A stretch of DNA of 64,000 nucleotides from Pueribacillus theae (GCF_003097615.1 NZ_QCZG01000016.1:1-64000); one strand, 5' to 3'; shown: positions 9,746 through 18,908, counted from the stretch's first letter. Notes: generated from the sequence alone by a model not told the origin. A program made the numbers and translations.

Positions 9746-11593
9746 TTATTTATTTTCGTAGAACCTTAGTAAATCACCGTAAATCACTTTGTCGGATTGA
9801 TCAAGCTGAAGCTGGGCTTCTTCTATGAAAGGTTCACACGCTTCAATCTCTATTTCAGATTCATTCGATTTATCGTAGCATTTGTTTTTCGTATAAATAT
9901 ACTTTTCTGTAATAAAGCTTCCGTCTCGAAGCACAACTAAACCGGGACGTTCATTGGAAAACAAGTCATTGCCAAACGAAAGGTCTTCTCCTTCATCAAT
10001 CCCGAGCAAATTTAAAATCGTCGGCTTCAGATCGATTTGTCCGCCAATCGTATCGAATGTCCCGCCTTGCTCCCCCGGAATATGAATAAGCAATGGAACC
10101 CTTTGGAGCTGCACAGACTCGAACGGAGTAATTTCCTTCCCTAGAAATTCCCCCAATTCCTTATTATGGTATTCAGATATCCCGTAATGGTCTCCGTAAA
10201 AAATGAAGATGGCATTTTCATATACGCCTTCTTCCTTCAAACGTTGAAAAAAACGCTTCACCGCTTCATCTGTATACCGAACCGTTGTGAAATAGCGATT
10301 GACTGTTTCACTTGTTGATGTCCATTGGGGGATAAATTCATCTTCTTTCTCCAAAGCGTAAGGAAAATGATTCGTAATGGTTAAATACTTCACATAATAA
10401 GGTTCCGGCAATGATGTCAAATGGGCGATTGATTGCTCAAACATGTCAATATCTTTCAAGCCCCATCCGACTGAATTGTTTTCATTGATTTCAAAATCAT
10501 CTGCGGAAAAATATCGTTTGTAGCCTAATGCGTCATACATGATGTCCCGATTCCAAAAGCTTGCATGATTGGCATGCATAACGGCCGGGTAGTATCCTTC
10601 CCTAGAAATAATTTCGGGCAATCCGTTGTATTCATTTTCAGCATGCGTAAAAAAGACAGCCCCGCTTGGAAGCGGATATAACGAATTATCAACAAGAAAT
10701 TCCGCATCAGACGTTTTTCCTTGTCCCGTTTGGTGATAAAAATTTGGAAAGTAGTAGCTTTCTTTCATTAAGTCATTTAGAAATGGGGTGATCTCATGCC
10801 CTTCCATCTTTCGATTCAACACAAAACTTTGCATGGATTCAAGAGAAATGATAAAAACATTTTTTCCTTTCGCCTTTCCCCGAAATGATGGATTTGGTTC
10901 CCCATGCAAGTCGTTAACGAAATTTTCCACTTCGTAAAAAACGTCACTCTTTGCTAGCGCTTTATGGACTCTAACCGTTGATTGCATCACAAGATCGTAA
11001 ATATGAAAGTTAATGACACCAATGTTTTGAATGATCATTGAGCGATCGAAAGATTTTGTTAATAATTGAGGCTGTTCGATTTCAGATAACGCGAGGTTGA
11101 ATGCAAACAATGCGAGCGCGCTCCCAAAGATAGTATTAATTTGTTTTTTCGTAGCTAAAGTGATTGGGAATTCTACGAATCTAACAATGATCAAAAGAAA
11201 AGCAACATCAGCAAAAAGAAAAAGATCCGTTGCTTGAACAAGCGTAAAAATACTGCCGCCCAAATCACCCATATTATTCGTTTGGAACAGTGTTGGAAGT
11301 GTAATAAAATCGTTAAAAAATCGATTATAAATGACATTTGAATATAAAATCATTGAACTTAGTAAACTAATAAGAATGATCGTCAGTTTGCGCCATTTTA
11401 CCGAAAAAAACAAACTGATCCCAAAAAGCAATAAAGCGGAGCTTAAAGGGTTGACCAACAAAAGAAGCCCTTGAAGCACACCTTCTGTCGGCGTATTAAA
11501 ACAGAACCTTTGAACAATGTAAGCTTTCACCCAAAATAAAAAAATTGCCAAAAATAACAATTGGTGTTTTCGAAGAAAAGAAAGGGGTTTCAC
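9746..11593 (-). CDS. LtaS-family phosphoglycerol transferase
   Basis: Polymerises or primes lipoteichoic acid by moving glycerol-phosphate from phosphatidylglycerol onto a glycolipid or growing chain outside the membrane. Five N-terminal membrane segments (about residues 10-180) precede a sulfatase-fold extracellular domain. It contains SLESMQSF (metal-binding Glu), TGQGKTSDAEF (catalytic Thr), FWNRDIMYDALGY and FYGDHYG. Length 615 is slightly below typical LtaS (about 640-650). The GTG start at 11593 follows GGGAGG. Bacillus species carry several paralogues (ltaS, yfnI, yqgS, yvgJ); I cannot tell which this is. It is monocistronic, ending at its own terminator. Confidence 0.88.
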   Translation of the reverse strand: MKPLSFLRKHQLLFLAIFLFWVKAYIVQRFCFNTPTEGVLQGLLLLVNPLSSALLLFGISLFFSVKWRKLTIILISLLSSMILYSNVIYNRFFNDFITLPTLFQTNNMGDLGGSIFTLVQATDLFLFADVAFLLIIVRFVEFPITLATKKQINTIFGSALALFAFNLALSEIEQPQLLTKSFDRSMIIQNIGVINFHIYDLVMQSTVRVHKALAKSDVFYEVENFVNDLHGEPNPSFRGKAKGKNVFIISLESMQSFVLNRKMEGHEITPFLNDLMKESYYFPNFYHQTGQGKTSDAEFLVDNSLYPLPSGAVFFTHAENEYNGLPEIISREGYYPAVMHANHASFWNRDIMYDALGYKRYFSADDFEINENNSVGWGLKDIDMFEQSIAHLTSLPEPYYVKYLTITNHFPYALEKEDEFIPQWTSTSETVNRYFTTVRYTDEAVKRFFQRLKEEGVYENAIFIFYGDHYGISEYHNKELGEFLGKEITPFESVQLQRVPLLIHIPGEQGGTFDTIGGQIDLKPTILNLLGIDEGEDLSFGNDLFSNERPGLVVLRDGSFITEKYIYTKNKCYDKSNESEIEIEACEPFIEEAQLQLDQSDKVIYGDLLRFYENK

Positions 11594-11712
11594 CTTAGTT
11601 CCTCCCTCTCGACCTGTTTTTGTGCTCCTTTAAACGTTATTTACCCTGTTTATTATTATTCCATGTAAGGGTACGATAGTAAAGAAAAGGAAATTGTTAG
11701 GAGGTTGGCAAT

Positions 11713-12228
11713 ATGAATTTTTTTATTACGTATGGCACACATGATTTTTTAAAGTCAATTTATGAAAAGTATCAAAATAAATACGATATTTACCTATTGG
11801 ATGGCGGCGGTTCATCCATCCTTATTGTGGAAAAAGAAGGAAAGAGCCTTTTTCAAAGCGGCAAAACCTATGCAATTGAAAAAGCGAGCGGAAGTTTTGA
11901 AAGAGCCACTTTCGCTGTGATAAATAACGTTCCCGTTACGCAGGAACACAAGGATATCTTTCTATATGAGGCGAAGATACGCGCTGAGATGATCGAAAAG
12001 CAACCCGGATGCCTTGCTGTCAGAGTTTTAAAACCGATAAAAAGTGATTCATTTATCATCCTGAGCATGTGGGATTCATCTGGTGACTATCGACGATTCG
12101 AAAACTCTCCAGAATTTGGTTTAACGAAACCTTCCACCTCGGGCATTAACGTACCACAGGAATTGTTTACAGGGAAAGCTTATGTGAAAACGTATTCGGT
12201 CTTCAGGGAAGAACTTGATAATAACTAA
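11713..12228 (+). CDS. hmoB: Haem-degrading monooxygenase HmoB
   Basis: Small ABM-fold monooxygenase that opens the haem ring and releases iron. It matches B. subtilis HmoB (YhgC): an N-terminal domain beginning with a FITYGTHDFL segment, a central VINNVPVTQEH stretch, and the ABM half with PGCLAVRVLKPIKSDSFII and a conserved Trp in SMWDSSGDY. Length 171 against about 166. Start ATG at 11713 follows TAGGAGG. B. subtilis also places this gene close to hemEHY, so the locus is conserved backbone. A stem GGGTATT/AATACCC at 12256-12294 follows and may terminate it. Confidence 0.9.
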   Translation: MNFFITYGTHDFLKSIYEKYQNKYDIYLLDGGGSSILIVEKEGKSLFQSGKTYAIEKASGSFERATFAVINNVPVTQEHKDIFLYEAKIRAEMIEKQPGCLAVRVLKPIKSDSFIILSMWDSSGDYRRFENSPEFGLTKPSTSGINVPQELFTGKAYVKTYSVFREELDNN

Positions 12229-12354
12229 GTAACCGCAAGCGGCCAATGTTAAACTGGGTATTCGCACAAATTGCCGACTAGCCGGCTAATACCCGTTTCG
12301 TCTCCACCTTTTTTTCCATAATTTAAAGTAAACCAAGAAGGGTGGTGAACGTTA

Positions 12355-12474
12355 ATGGGCTACGGATATGGAGGCGGCGGCTACGGCGGCGGCTATGGTG
12401 CTGGTGCTGGTTTCGCGCTAATCGTCGTCTTGTTCATTTTGTTGATTATCGTTGGTGCAGCTTACGTTTACTAA
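12355..12474 (+). CDS. YjcZ-family small sporulation protein
   Basis: 39 residues. It opens with a Gly/Tyr-rich stretch ([12 protein letters not shown], then GYGAGAG) and ends in one hydrophobic helix ([18 protein letters not shown], residues about 20-37). This layout is typical of the YjcZ/sporulation-protein family found in Bacillus spores. GGTGGTG precedes the start by seven bases. A good terminator follows directly, so it is a stand-alone gene. Function is unknown; the assignment rests on the sequence pattern. Confidence 0.85.
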   Translation: MGYGYGGGGYGGGYGAGAGFALIVVLFILLIIVGAAYVY

Positions 12475-12484
12475 TATCGCAACC

Positions 12485-12509
12485 AAAAACCGGCAGTTCG
12501 CCGGTTTTT
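12485..12509 (+). terminator. Terminator of the YjcZ-like gene
   Basis: AAAAACCGGC pairs with GCCGGTTTTT around AGTTC, ten base pairs ending in five T. Confidence 0.88.
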
Positions 12510-12543
12510 AATCCTAATTTTTCTCCCTTCATCTGTTACGCTA

Positions 12544-12570
12544 TAACGGTTTCAATGAAACTGCCGATAT
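12544..12570 (+). promoter_or_regulatory. SigD-type promoter of cheV
   Basis: TAAC, 15 bases, then GCCGATAT: the -10 box is a perfect match to the Bacillus SigD consensus (TAAA-N15-GCCGATAT) and the -35 differs by one base. It lies 36 bases before the cheV start, so cheV should belong to the motility regulon. Confidence 0.85.
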
Positions 12571-12605
12571 AAAGAATAAGAGCGTAATAGAAAGGAGAAA
12601 TACAT

Positions 12606-13508
12606 ATGCAGACTAACAAAGGGATCCTGCTTGAAAGTGGAACGAATGAATTAGAAATCGTTGAATTTACGATCGCCAACAGTCGTTTTGGCATTAACGT
12701 GATAAAAGTTAGAGAAATTATACCTTTTTTTCCTGCAACGAAAATTCCATTTTCCCACCCAAATATCGAAGGAGTCGTCTCACTTCGCGGTGAAGTCGTG
12801 CCTGTCGTTCATTTGGCAAACGTGCTTCGCTTGCCTGTGAGCGCTGGGAAGCCATCGGAAAAACTGATTATCACGGAATTCAACCAGTTAAAAGTAGCCT
12901 TTCATGTTGAAAATGTTGCCCGAATCGACCGCTTTTCATGGGAAGCCATCGAACAGCCAAATGATTTGGCAAAAGATCTTGAAGGCCTAATCACAGGTAT
13001 TATTCACTTTGATGAAGATATGATTCTACTTCCCGATTTTGAAAAAATTATATTCGATATTAACCCTCATACAGGCATAACGAAAGATCGGATTAAAACC
13101 GTTGGAAAAAGGGAACGTTCAGCGAAGAAAATACTGATCGCGGAAGATTCCGCTTTATTGAGAGAACTGTTGCGGGAAACACTTGAGGAGGTTGGCTACG
13201 CAAACCTCGAATTTTGTGTAGATGGCTCTGAAGCCTATGAAAAGCTTGAAGCATACGCAAAAAAAGGCGACATCCAAAATGAAATTCAGCTCGTGATTAC
13301 AGATATTGAAATGCCTAAGATGGATGGACATCATTTAACAAAGAGAATTAAAGAGGATGAAAGGTTCAACGTCTTGCCTGTTATTATTTTCTCTTCTCTT
13401 ATTACAAATGACTTAAAACATAAAGGAGAACGTGTTGGAGCTGACGCGCAAGTAAGCAAACCGGAAGTATTCAGTCTTGTAAAGCAGATTGACCAATACA
13501 TACTTTAA
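12606..13508 (+). CDS. cheV: Chemotaxis coupling protein CheV
   Basis: CheW-like coupling domain (about residues 15-160) fused to a phospho-receiver domain (about 175-300). CheV links receptors to the CheA kinase and its phosphorylation supports adaptation. The receiver has the acidic pair in IAEDSA, the phospho-acceptor Asp233 in VITDIEMPKMDG, the switch Ser in IIFSSL and the Lys in SKPEVF. The coupling domain has the VSLRGEVVPVVHL core. Length 300 matches B. subtilis CheV (303). Start ATG at 12606 follows AAAGGAG. It stands alone behind a SigD promoter and ahead of a strong hairpin. Confidence 0.95.
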   Translation: MQTNKGILLESGTNELEIVEFTIANSRFGINVIKVREIIPFFPATKIPFSHPNIEGVVSLRGEVVPVVHLANVLRLPVSAGKPSEKLIITEFNQLKVAFHVENVARIDRFSWEAIEQPNDLAKDLEGLITGIIHFDEDMILLPDFEKIIFDINPHTGITKDRIKTVGKRERSAKKILIAEDSALLRELLRETLEEVGYANLEFCVDGSEAYEKLEAYAKKGDIQNEIQLVITDIEMPKMDGHHLTKRIKEDERFNVLPVIIFSSLITNDLKHKGERVGADAQVSKPEVFSLVKQIDQYIL

Positions 13509-13539
13509 GAAAAACGCATTCGCGTGAGAGGTGCGATTG

Positions 13540-13568
13540 GTCTAAACTGGCGAATTGCCAATTTAGAC
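13540..13568 (+). terminator. Hairpin terminator after cheV
   Basis: GTCTAAA-C-TGGC and GCCA-A-TTTAGAC pair around GAATT, then TTATCCTTTT follows on the plus strand. Confidence 0.7.
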
Positions 13569-13587
13569 TTATCCTTTTATAAAAAGT

Positions 13588-13640
13588 TAGAGTTCAAAAG
13601 CCAGACTAGTAGAAATCGGCGAAAAAGACCGATTTCTTTT
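13588..13640 (+). repeat. Dispersed intergenic repeat, copy C
   Basis: A GTTAGAGTTCAAAAGCCAGA arm precedes the core TAGAAATCGGCGAAAAAGAC and CGATTTC, with a run of T after it. It lies between cheV and the next plus-strand gene. The T run could give this copy terminator activity. Confidence 0.65.
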
Positions 13641-13697
13641 TTTCTATATATTTTCTGAAAATTAGCGTATATACTGATCGTAAAAGGGGGAAATGAT

Positions 13698-15809
13698 TTG
13701 GATGTAAAAGGAATCAAGACCGGTTATTTGTTAGGAATCAGTCTTCTTCTTTCAAGCATTTTTTATTTCTTTGCTTCGAATTGGCAAGGATTTGATCGCA
13801 TAACGAAAGTTTGTTTAAGCATTGCGCTCATTTTACTTTTTTATGGACTGCATATTCTTTTAGTGAATGTAGTGAAACATCAGCGGTTTCTAAGTGATTG
13901 GATGCTGATTGCGACAAGTATCGTATTTGGATTATCGGTTGCACTCATTGGTCAAATCTACAATTCTCATGCGGACAGTTATTTGTTGTTTTTAGTCTGG
14001 CTTATTCCAGTGTTGCTTTTTTCATTGATTACGAGATATGAGCCTTTTTATATTCTCGGCTTTATTTTATTGCACCTAATGATTTATTTTTATTTAACGC
14101 CGTCCACTTATTTTGCGAATTGGAATGAGCATCAATATTTTTGGATGCTGTTTGGCGTTATTCTTTTGAATGCCGTTATTTTTTATGCAAGTGAACCGAT
14201 CCTCCATTCTAAAACAATGAAATACGGGGCGTTTGCCGTCTTTCATTACGTTTTCATTTTCTTAACCGTCATTGCCGAGCTGCCACTTTATAAGTTGATA
14301 AGCAATGGCTTATACGTTATCGTTTTGGCGATTGGATTTTATTACTGGTCCAAAATGAAAGCGAACCGCGTGCTGCTTACTTTACATGGTGTGTCTGCAA
14401 CCATCTATCTCGTCATAAAAGGTTTTAACTGGATTGCCGATTACTTCGGAGAATGGATTTTATTTTTCTTTCTCCTTTTAGCCGCTGCCCTCGTTTTCCT
14501 TAGTGTGATTGCTGTGAAGTACATTAGTGCAAATCCAATGAATAAACTTATTAAATCTTTGATTACAATATTGGTTACATTTATTGCAACTTTGTTTGCG
14601 ACAAGCGCGATATCTGGCCTCTTTTTCTTAATGTTTCCTGAAAGTTCAATTGATTTTTTATTTTTCTTTGCAGTGATTGCACTTATTCTCCCTGGATTAT
14701 TAACAAATTGGCCAGTTCAAATTACTTATACACTTTTAGCTACGGGTTTCCTGCTTGCAGTAAGCACCGGCCTCTTTCATGATCTGTTTTTTTATCGTTT
14801 GCTACTATTAGCCCTTGTCTGTTTCGCCATTTATGTTATGAAACAAAAAGGCATGAGAGTCTTTCTCTATTTGCTTTTGAATCTTGTGTTTGGTTCCATC
14901 ATGTTCGAGTGGTTTTTGGTTCACGGTGTGACCGTTAGCCTGCTTGTCTTGAATGGGGTGTACTACTATTTACAAAAAAAGGACAAAGCAACGCATTATA
15001 CGGCACTCATTCTTGCCTACCTGTCGTTTATTACGCTTACAATAATCGATGTCTCAAATTGGTTGAGCATCGTTTATAATATCAGTTTCTTTCTCATCAC
15101 AACCATTTGCCTTTTCGCATTGAATCGGGATACGAGAAGGTGGGAATGGCTAACGAGTTTTATTTTTTGGTTTTTATTTATTGGGTATAAATATTACGAA
15201 TATTTATGGAAACTGATTCATAAATCGCTGTTGTTTTTATTTCTTGGTCTTGTCATTCTCGCCGTTACAATTTATTTTGAAAAGAGAATGGCCAAGACAG
15301 AAGATAAACTTCCACGCTTCAAACAAAAGTGGGCACTCATTCTGGCTGTTGTGTTACTGCAAGTCGGATTTGTCACCTATCAATCCATCACAAATGAAAC
15401 GTTGTTAAAAGAAGGAACATTAATTAAAGTAAAGCTCGTACCTGTTGACCCACGCTCCTTGCTTCAAGGGGATTACGTCACGTTACGATATGACATTTCA
15501 ACCATTCCTGACCTGGATGATCCTTCAACTTGGAATGAGAAAGTGAAAATCGTCCTTCGAGAAAATGAAGATAATCTTTATGACTATGCGGGCTACGTTT
15601 ACGAAAATGGAGAATGGAACCGCCCTTACGAAAAACAGCCTGGTGATGTCATCATAAACGGGAAAATGAACGGTCCGGGCGAAGTGATTTATGGAACAGA
15701 AAGCTATTTCGTTCCTGAAGGAGAAGGAATGAAGTTGCAAAATGAAGCAGAATTCGCCTACCTTCGTGTAGGAAAAAAGGGAGATGCGCTGCTGCAAAGT
15801 GTGGAATAG
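13698..15809 (+). CDS. DUF2157 / GDYXXLXY-domain multi-pass membrane protein
   Basis: About fifteen hydrophobic helices fill residues 10-560, with the DUF2157-type N-terminal segment (SSIFYFFASNWQGF). After the last helix an extracytoplasmic domain carries DPRSLLQGDYVTLRYDIS, the GDYXXLXY signature, followed by a beta-rich tail. In many bacteria these two parts are separate neighbouring proteins; here they are one 703-residue chain. The TTG start at 13698 is used because AAAGGGGG lies seven bases upstream and the nearby ATG frame stops at once. Function is not known for the family. Confidence 0.75.
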   Translation: MDVKGIKTGYLLGISLLLSSIFYFFASNWQGFDRITKVCLSIALILLFYGLHILLVNVVKHQRFLSDWMLIATSIVFGLSVALIGQIYNSHADSYLLFLVWLIPVLLFSLITRYEPFYILGFILLHLMIYFYLTPSTYFANWNEHQYFWMLFGVILLNAVIFYASEPILHSKTMKYGAFAVFHYVFIFLTVIAELPLYKLISNGLYVIVLAIGFYYWSKMKANRVLLTLHGVSATIYLVIKGFNWIADYFGEWILFFFLLLAAALVFLSVIAVKYISANPMNKLIKSLITILVTFIATLFATSAISGLFFLMFPESSIDFLFFFAVIALILPGLLTNWPVQITYTLLATGFLLAVSTGLFHDLFFYRLLLLALVCFAIYVMKQKGMRVFLYLLLNLVFGSIMFEWFLVHGVTVSLLVLNGVYYYLQKKDKATHYTALILAYLSFITLTIIDVSNWLSIVYNISFFLITTICLFALNRDTRRWEWLTSFIFWFLFIGYKYYEYLWKLIHKSLLFLFLGLVILAVTIYFEKRMAKTEDKLPRFKQKWALILAVVLLQVGFVTYQSITNETLLKEGTLIKVKLVPVDPRSLLQGDYVTLRYDISTIPDLDDPSTWNEKVKIVLRENEDNLYDYAGYVYENGEWNRPYEKQPGDVIINGKMNGPGEVIYGTESYFVPEGEGMKLQNEAEFAYLRVGKKGDALLQSVE

Positions 15810-15870
15810 GGAAACAATTTCCCCATTCTTAAATGCTTAAAGACTGCGTCCGAGATAGAAATAGAAAAGC

Positions 15871-15917
15871 CCCTCCCGCGAGGTAAAATAACCTTGCTGA
15901 CAGGGGTTATTTTTCAT
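15871..15917. terminator. Bidirectional terminator
   Basis: AGCCCCT pairs with AGGGGTT around an inner stem GCGAGGT-AAAATA-ACCTTGC. TTATTTTT follows on the plus strand and GGGGCTTTTC on the minus strand, so it can end both convergent genes. Confidence 0.8.
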
Positions 15918-15928
15918 AACATAATAGA

Positions 15929-17539
15929 TTACCACGCTGCAACGATACCATCCGTACGATGTTCTGTTCCACCTGTAAGGACACCTGTTTCCGGATCGCG
16001 CCAAATAATTTGTCCGCGACCGAAGCTATACGGTTCAAGAGCAATACGAACATCATGGCCGCGATCTTTGAGCGCAAGAGCAATGTGGTTTGGTACAGAA
16101 TGTTCCAACTCCACCGTTTTGCCTTCCACCCATTTCCAGCGAGGTGCGTCTAATGATGCTTGTGGATTTAAATCGAAATCAATTTTATTCATAACCACTT
16201 GCAAATGGCCTTGAGGCTGCATAAATCCACCCATGACACCGAACGGACCAACCGCAACATTGTCTTTCGTCAAGAAGCCAGGAATGATGGTATGATAAGG
16301 TCTTTTCCTAGGTTCCAGCGCATTGTCATGATTCGGATCAAAGGAGAAACTGTGTCCCCGGTTTTGCAGGCTGATTCCTGTTCCAGGTACAACAAGCCCC
16401 GAACCAAATTCAATGTAATTGCTTTGGATATAGGAGACCATATTTCCTTCACTATCTGCCGTCGCGAGATACACCGTACCACCTTTAGGCGGCTTCCCTG
16501 CTTCAGGCATTAATGCTTCCTCGCCTATTAAACGACGTCTTTGCGCAGCGTACTCTTTCGAAAGCAACCCATTAATATCTTGAGACATATACCTGCTGTC
16601 GGCAATGTATTTTCCTCCATCTGCAAATGCCAATTTCATTGCTTCAATTTGTTTGTGATACGTATCCACGCTGTCTTTCACAGGAAAATCAAAGCCTTCC
16701 AAAATATTCAGCGCCTGCAAAGCGACGAGCCCTTGGCCGTTTGGAGGAATTTCCCATACATCATAGCCGCGATAATTGACATTGATCGGATCAACCCATT
16801 CAGGGTAATATTCTGCTAAATCATCGGCAGTGAGATAACCGTTATGTTCCTTGGAAAATTTAGCAATTTTCTCCGCTAGTTCGTCTCTGTAAAACGATTC
16901 GGCATTCGTTTCAGCAATCGATCGTAAAGTAGAAGCATGTCCCGGAGACGCCCAAACCTCGCCAATTTCAGGGGCACGGCCATTTGGAGCGAAAGTTTCA
17001 AACCAGCTTTCAAACTCTTCCCCGTCCAATAATTGTTTGAACCTGCGATATTCCTGCTTCCATACTCTAGCAAGCGTTCTTGAAAGTGGGTAACCGTTCT
17101 CGGCATAATCAATCGCCGGTTTCAACACTTCGGTTAAAGGCAGCTTCCCAAAACGCTTTGACAATGCCGCCCATGCTGACGGCAAGCCTGGAACAGTAAC
17201 AGGAGCCCAGCCTGTTTCAGGTATCTCATCATAACCCGCTTCTTTTAACTTATCGATACTAATATTTTTCGGCGCAAAACCACTTGCATTCAACCCGTGA
17301 AGATCCCCTTTTACCCAAACGAGAGCAAATGCGTCACCGCCAATCCCATTTGATGTCGGTTCAACAACTGTTAAACAAGCAGCCGTTGCAATTGCAGCAT
17401 CAATGGCATTACCGCCTTTTTTTAGGATATCAAGCCCTGCCTGTGCAGCTAAAGGCTGCGACGTTGCAACCATACCGTTTTTGGCATATGTACTATGTCT
17501 TGCTGATGGGTAAGGATGATACGCTGAGTAATTAGCCAA
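15929..17539 (-). CDS. Gamma-glutamyltransferase family protein (YwrD-like)
   Basis: Ntn-hydrolase of the gamma-glutamyltransferase family, which transfers or hydrolyses gamma-glutamyl groups. Motifs: KKGGNAIDAAIATAACLTVVE near residue 45, IPPNGQG, and the self-cleavage/nucleophile Thr in PKGGTVYLATAD at about residue 355, followed by the small-subunit YIQSNYIEFGSG and MGGFMQPQGHLQ. No signal peptide, so probably cytosolic as for B. subtilis YwrD, unlike secreted Ggt. Length 536. The start appears to be TTG at 17539 with GGAGG ten bases upstream. The substrate is not predictable; some relatives are acylases. Confidence 0.88.
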   Translation of the reverse strand: MANYSAYHPYPSARHSTYAKNGMVATSQPLAAQAGLDILKKGGNAIDAAIATAACLTVVEPTSNGIGGDAFALVWVKGDLHGLNASGFAPKNISIDKLKEAGYDEIPETGWAPVTVPGLPSAWAALSKRFGKLPLTEVLKPAIDYAENGYPLSRTLARVWKQEYRRFKQLLDGEEFESWFETFAPNGRAPEIGEVWASPGHASTLRSIAETNAESFYRDELAEKIAKFSKEHNGYLTADDLAEYYPEWVDPINVNYRGYDVWEIPPNGQGLVALQALNILEGFDFPVKDSVDTYHKQIEAMKLAFADGGKYIADSRYMSQDINGLLSKEYAAQRRRLIGEEALMPEAGKPPKGGTVYLATADSEGNMVSYIQSNYIEFGSGLVVPGTGISLQNRGHSFSFDPNHDNALEPRKRPYHTIIPGFLTKDNVAVGPFGVMGGFMQPQGHLQVVMNKIDFDLNPQASLDAPRWKWVEGKTVELEHSVPNHIALALKDRGHDVRIALEPYSFGRGQIIWRDPETGVLTGGTEHRTDGIVAAW

Positions 17540-17839
17540 TTTGTTAGTTCCTCCTTAATTTCAGTATTCATTTTGTCATTATATCACAAAAAATTATTTC
17601 GGATTGCAAGTTAATCCTTATTCTGACTTTCATTATAACATTTTTTTATTTTTTTGACCTTATGAAATTAAGGAAATCTTTTTCGTTAACAAATGGAGGA
17701 AAAAATTGTTTAATGTTATGCTAAAAAGGGTACTCTACATTACAGAGGTCAGAAATCAGAGGCCAGATTAGTTGAAATTGGCGAAAAAGACCGATTTCAC
17801 TTTTGCATTTTAAAAAATTTTGGGAAAGGGAGTATTTGA
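17540..17839. other. Intergenic region between divergent ggt-like and ferritin-like genes
   Basis: A/T-rich spacer. On the minus strand two TATAAT boxes (near 17583 and 17631) could serve the gamma-glutamyltransferase gene, though no good -35 goes with either. Repeat copy D occupies its right part, just ahead of the ferritin-like gene. Confidence 0.4.
17743..17802 (+). repeat. Dispersed intergenic repeat, copy D
   Basis: GAGGTCAGAAATCAGAGGCCAG, a short spacer, then the core TTGAAATTGGCGAAAAAGAC and CGATTTC. It ends about 35 bases before the ferritin-like start, so it would lie in that gene's leader or promoter region. Confidence 0.7.
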
Positions 17840-18274
17840 ATGGAAAAAGAGATGCAAGATTTAATCGATGGTTTAAATGAGGACTTAGCGAACGAATACG
17901 CAGCAGCAATACAGTACACTTACTACGCGGCAACAGTAAATGGGTTATACCGCCAAACACTGAAACCTTTTTTTGAAGGCGAAATTGCAGACGAACAAGG
18001 CCACGCGCTTTACTTGGCTGAAAAAATACAAACACTCGGTGGTACGCCAACAACGACACCTGCCGAGGTTAGACAAGTTACTGATGTTAAAGAAATGCTA
18101 GAAGAAGCGCTTAAAGCGGAAAAAGATACGATCGATCGCTACGAAACACGGAAAAAGCAAGCTGAAGATCTTGGCTTAACAGAACTTGTTACCAAACTAG
18201 AAGACATGATCACGGATGAAACGCATCATGCGGAAGAGCTGGAGCGAATTTTGAAAGACCAACATTTTGCTTAA
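17840..18274 (+). CDS. Ferritin-like di-iron protein (bacterioferritin/Dps-like)
   Basis: 144 residues predicted as a four-helix bundle. Metal-ligand pattern: Glu in LANEYAAAIQY (helix 1), E-x2-H in ADEQGHALYL (helix 2), Glu in EKDTIDRYE (helix 3) and E-x2-H in TDETHHAEEL (helix 4), the paired EXXH di-iron signature of ferritin-like proteins. It may store iron or remove peroxide. GGGAAAGGGAG precedes ATG at 17840. No neighbour shares its strand; a hairpin follows. Confidence 0.82.
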   Translation: MEKEMQDLIDGLNEDLANEYAAAIQYTYYAATVNGLYRQTLKPFFEGEIADEQGHALYLAEKIQTLGGTPTTTPAEVRQVTDVKEMLEEALKAEKDTIDRYETRKKQAEDLGLTELVTKLEDMITDETHHAEELERILKDQHFA

Positions 18275-18282
18275 AGTACATA

Positions 18283-18315
18283 GGGCTGCCCTCTTAAGTT
18301 ACAATCGGGCAGCCC
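18283..18315 (+). terminator. Hairpin after the ferritin-like gene
   Basis: GGGCTGCCC pairs with GGGCAGCCC around a 15-base loop. The T tract is poor, so termination efficiency is uncertain. Confidence 0.6.
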
Positions 18316-18366
18316 ATGCTTATGTATCCTTATAAAGGAGTTCCCCACAAAAACATTCCCTTCTGT

Positions 18367-18834
18367 TTATTCCACTGCAAATATTGAATAATTCACTTTA
18401 CCTTTTGATCGTTTACCAGTGGCAATAAAAACTGTTTTATTCATCCAGTCATATTTTTCTGACGATGTTTCAAATACTGGCACTGTTCTAAAATAATATT
18501 CTTCTGGATCGACCTCTTCATTGTTATCCAAACGAGCCAATACGCTTTCGGGACCAGTCCTTATTCCCCGGTATGTCATCATAATCAGTTCGTTGTCATC
18601 TGTCTCCAAGAGGATGCGGACATCCTGAATAATTGTTCCGTCTTTTCGGACTGTTATCCAGTCATCTCCTCCCGGGGTCACTTTTCCTCTAATTTTTTCG
18701 CCCTCGAATTCACCCCCAGAAACCCTGATGATCCTTTTATTCCCTGTCGGCGTTTCCCCGGGTAAATAAGGATTTTCAACTCGAAGCTCCATATTAAAAA
18801 CAAACGATAATTCTGGGGTTTTTAAATGGTCCAT
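18367..18834 (-). CDS. DUF3237 family protein
   Basis: 155 residues, compact beta-rich protein of the DUF3237 (UPF0311) family, judged by the NKRIIRVSGGEFEG, GGDDWITVRKDGT, YRGIRTGP and YYFRTVPVFET segments. Such proteins form small beta-barrels and often accompany catabolic genes, but the activity is not established. Start ATG at 18834 follows GGAAGGG. It lies 74 bases downstream of the AcoR-like regulator on the same strand, so it may be the last gene of the acetoin-type operon. A CGCA-CC/GG-A-TGCG hairpin lies in the gap. Confidence 0.72.
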   Translation of the reverse strand: MDHLKTPELSFVFNMELRVENPYLPGETPTGNKRIIRVSGGEFEGEKIRGKVTPGGDDWITVRKDGTIIQDVRILLETDDNELIMMTYRGIRTGPESVLARLDNNEEVDPEEYYFRTVPVFETSSEKYDWMNKTVFIATGKRSKGKVNYSIFAVE

Positions 18835-18908
18835 GATTTCCCTTCCTTTCTATTTTTCAGTGTTCAGCGATTGACGCACCTCGTGGATGCGCTTTGGATA
18901 GATATTCC

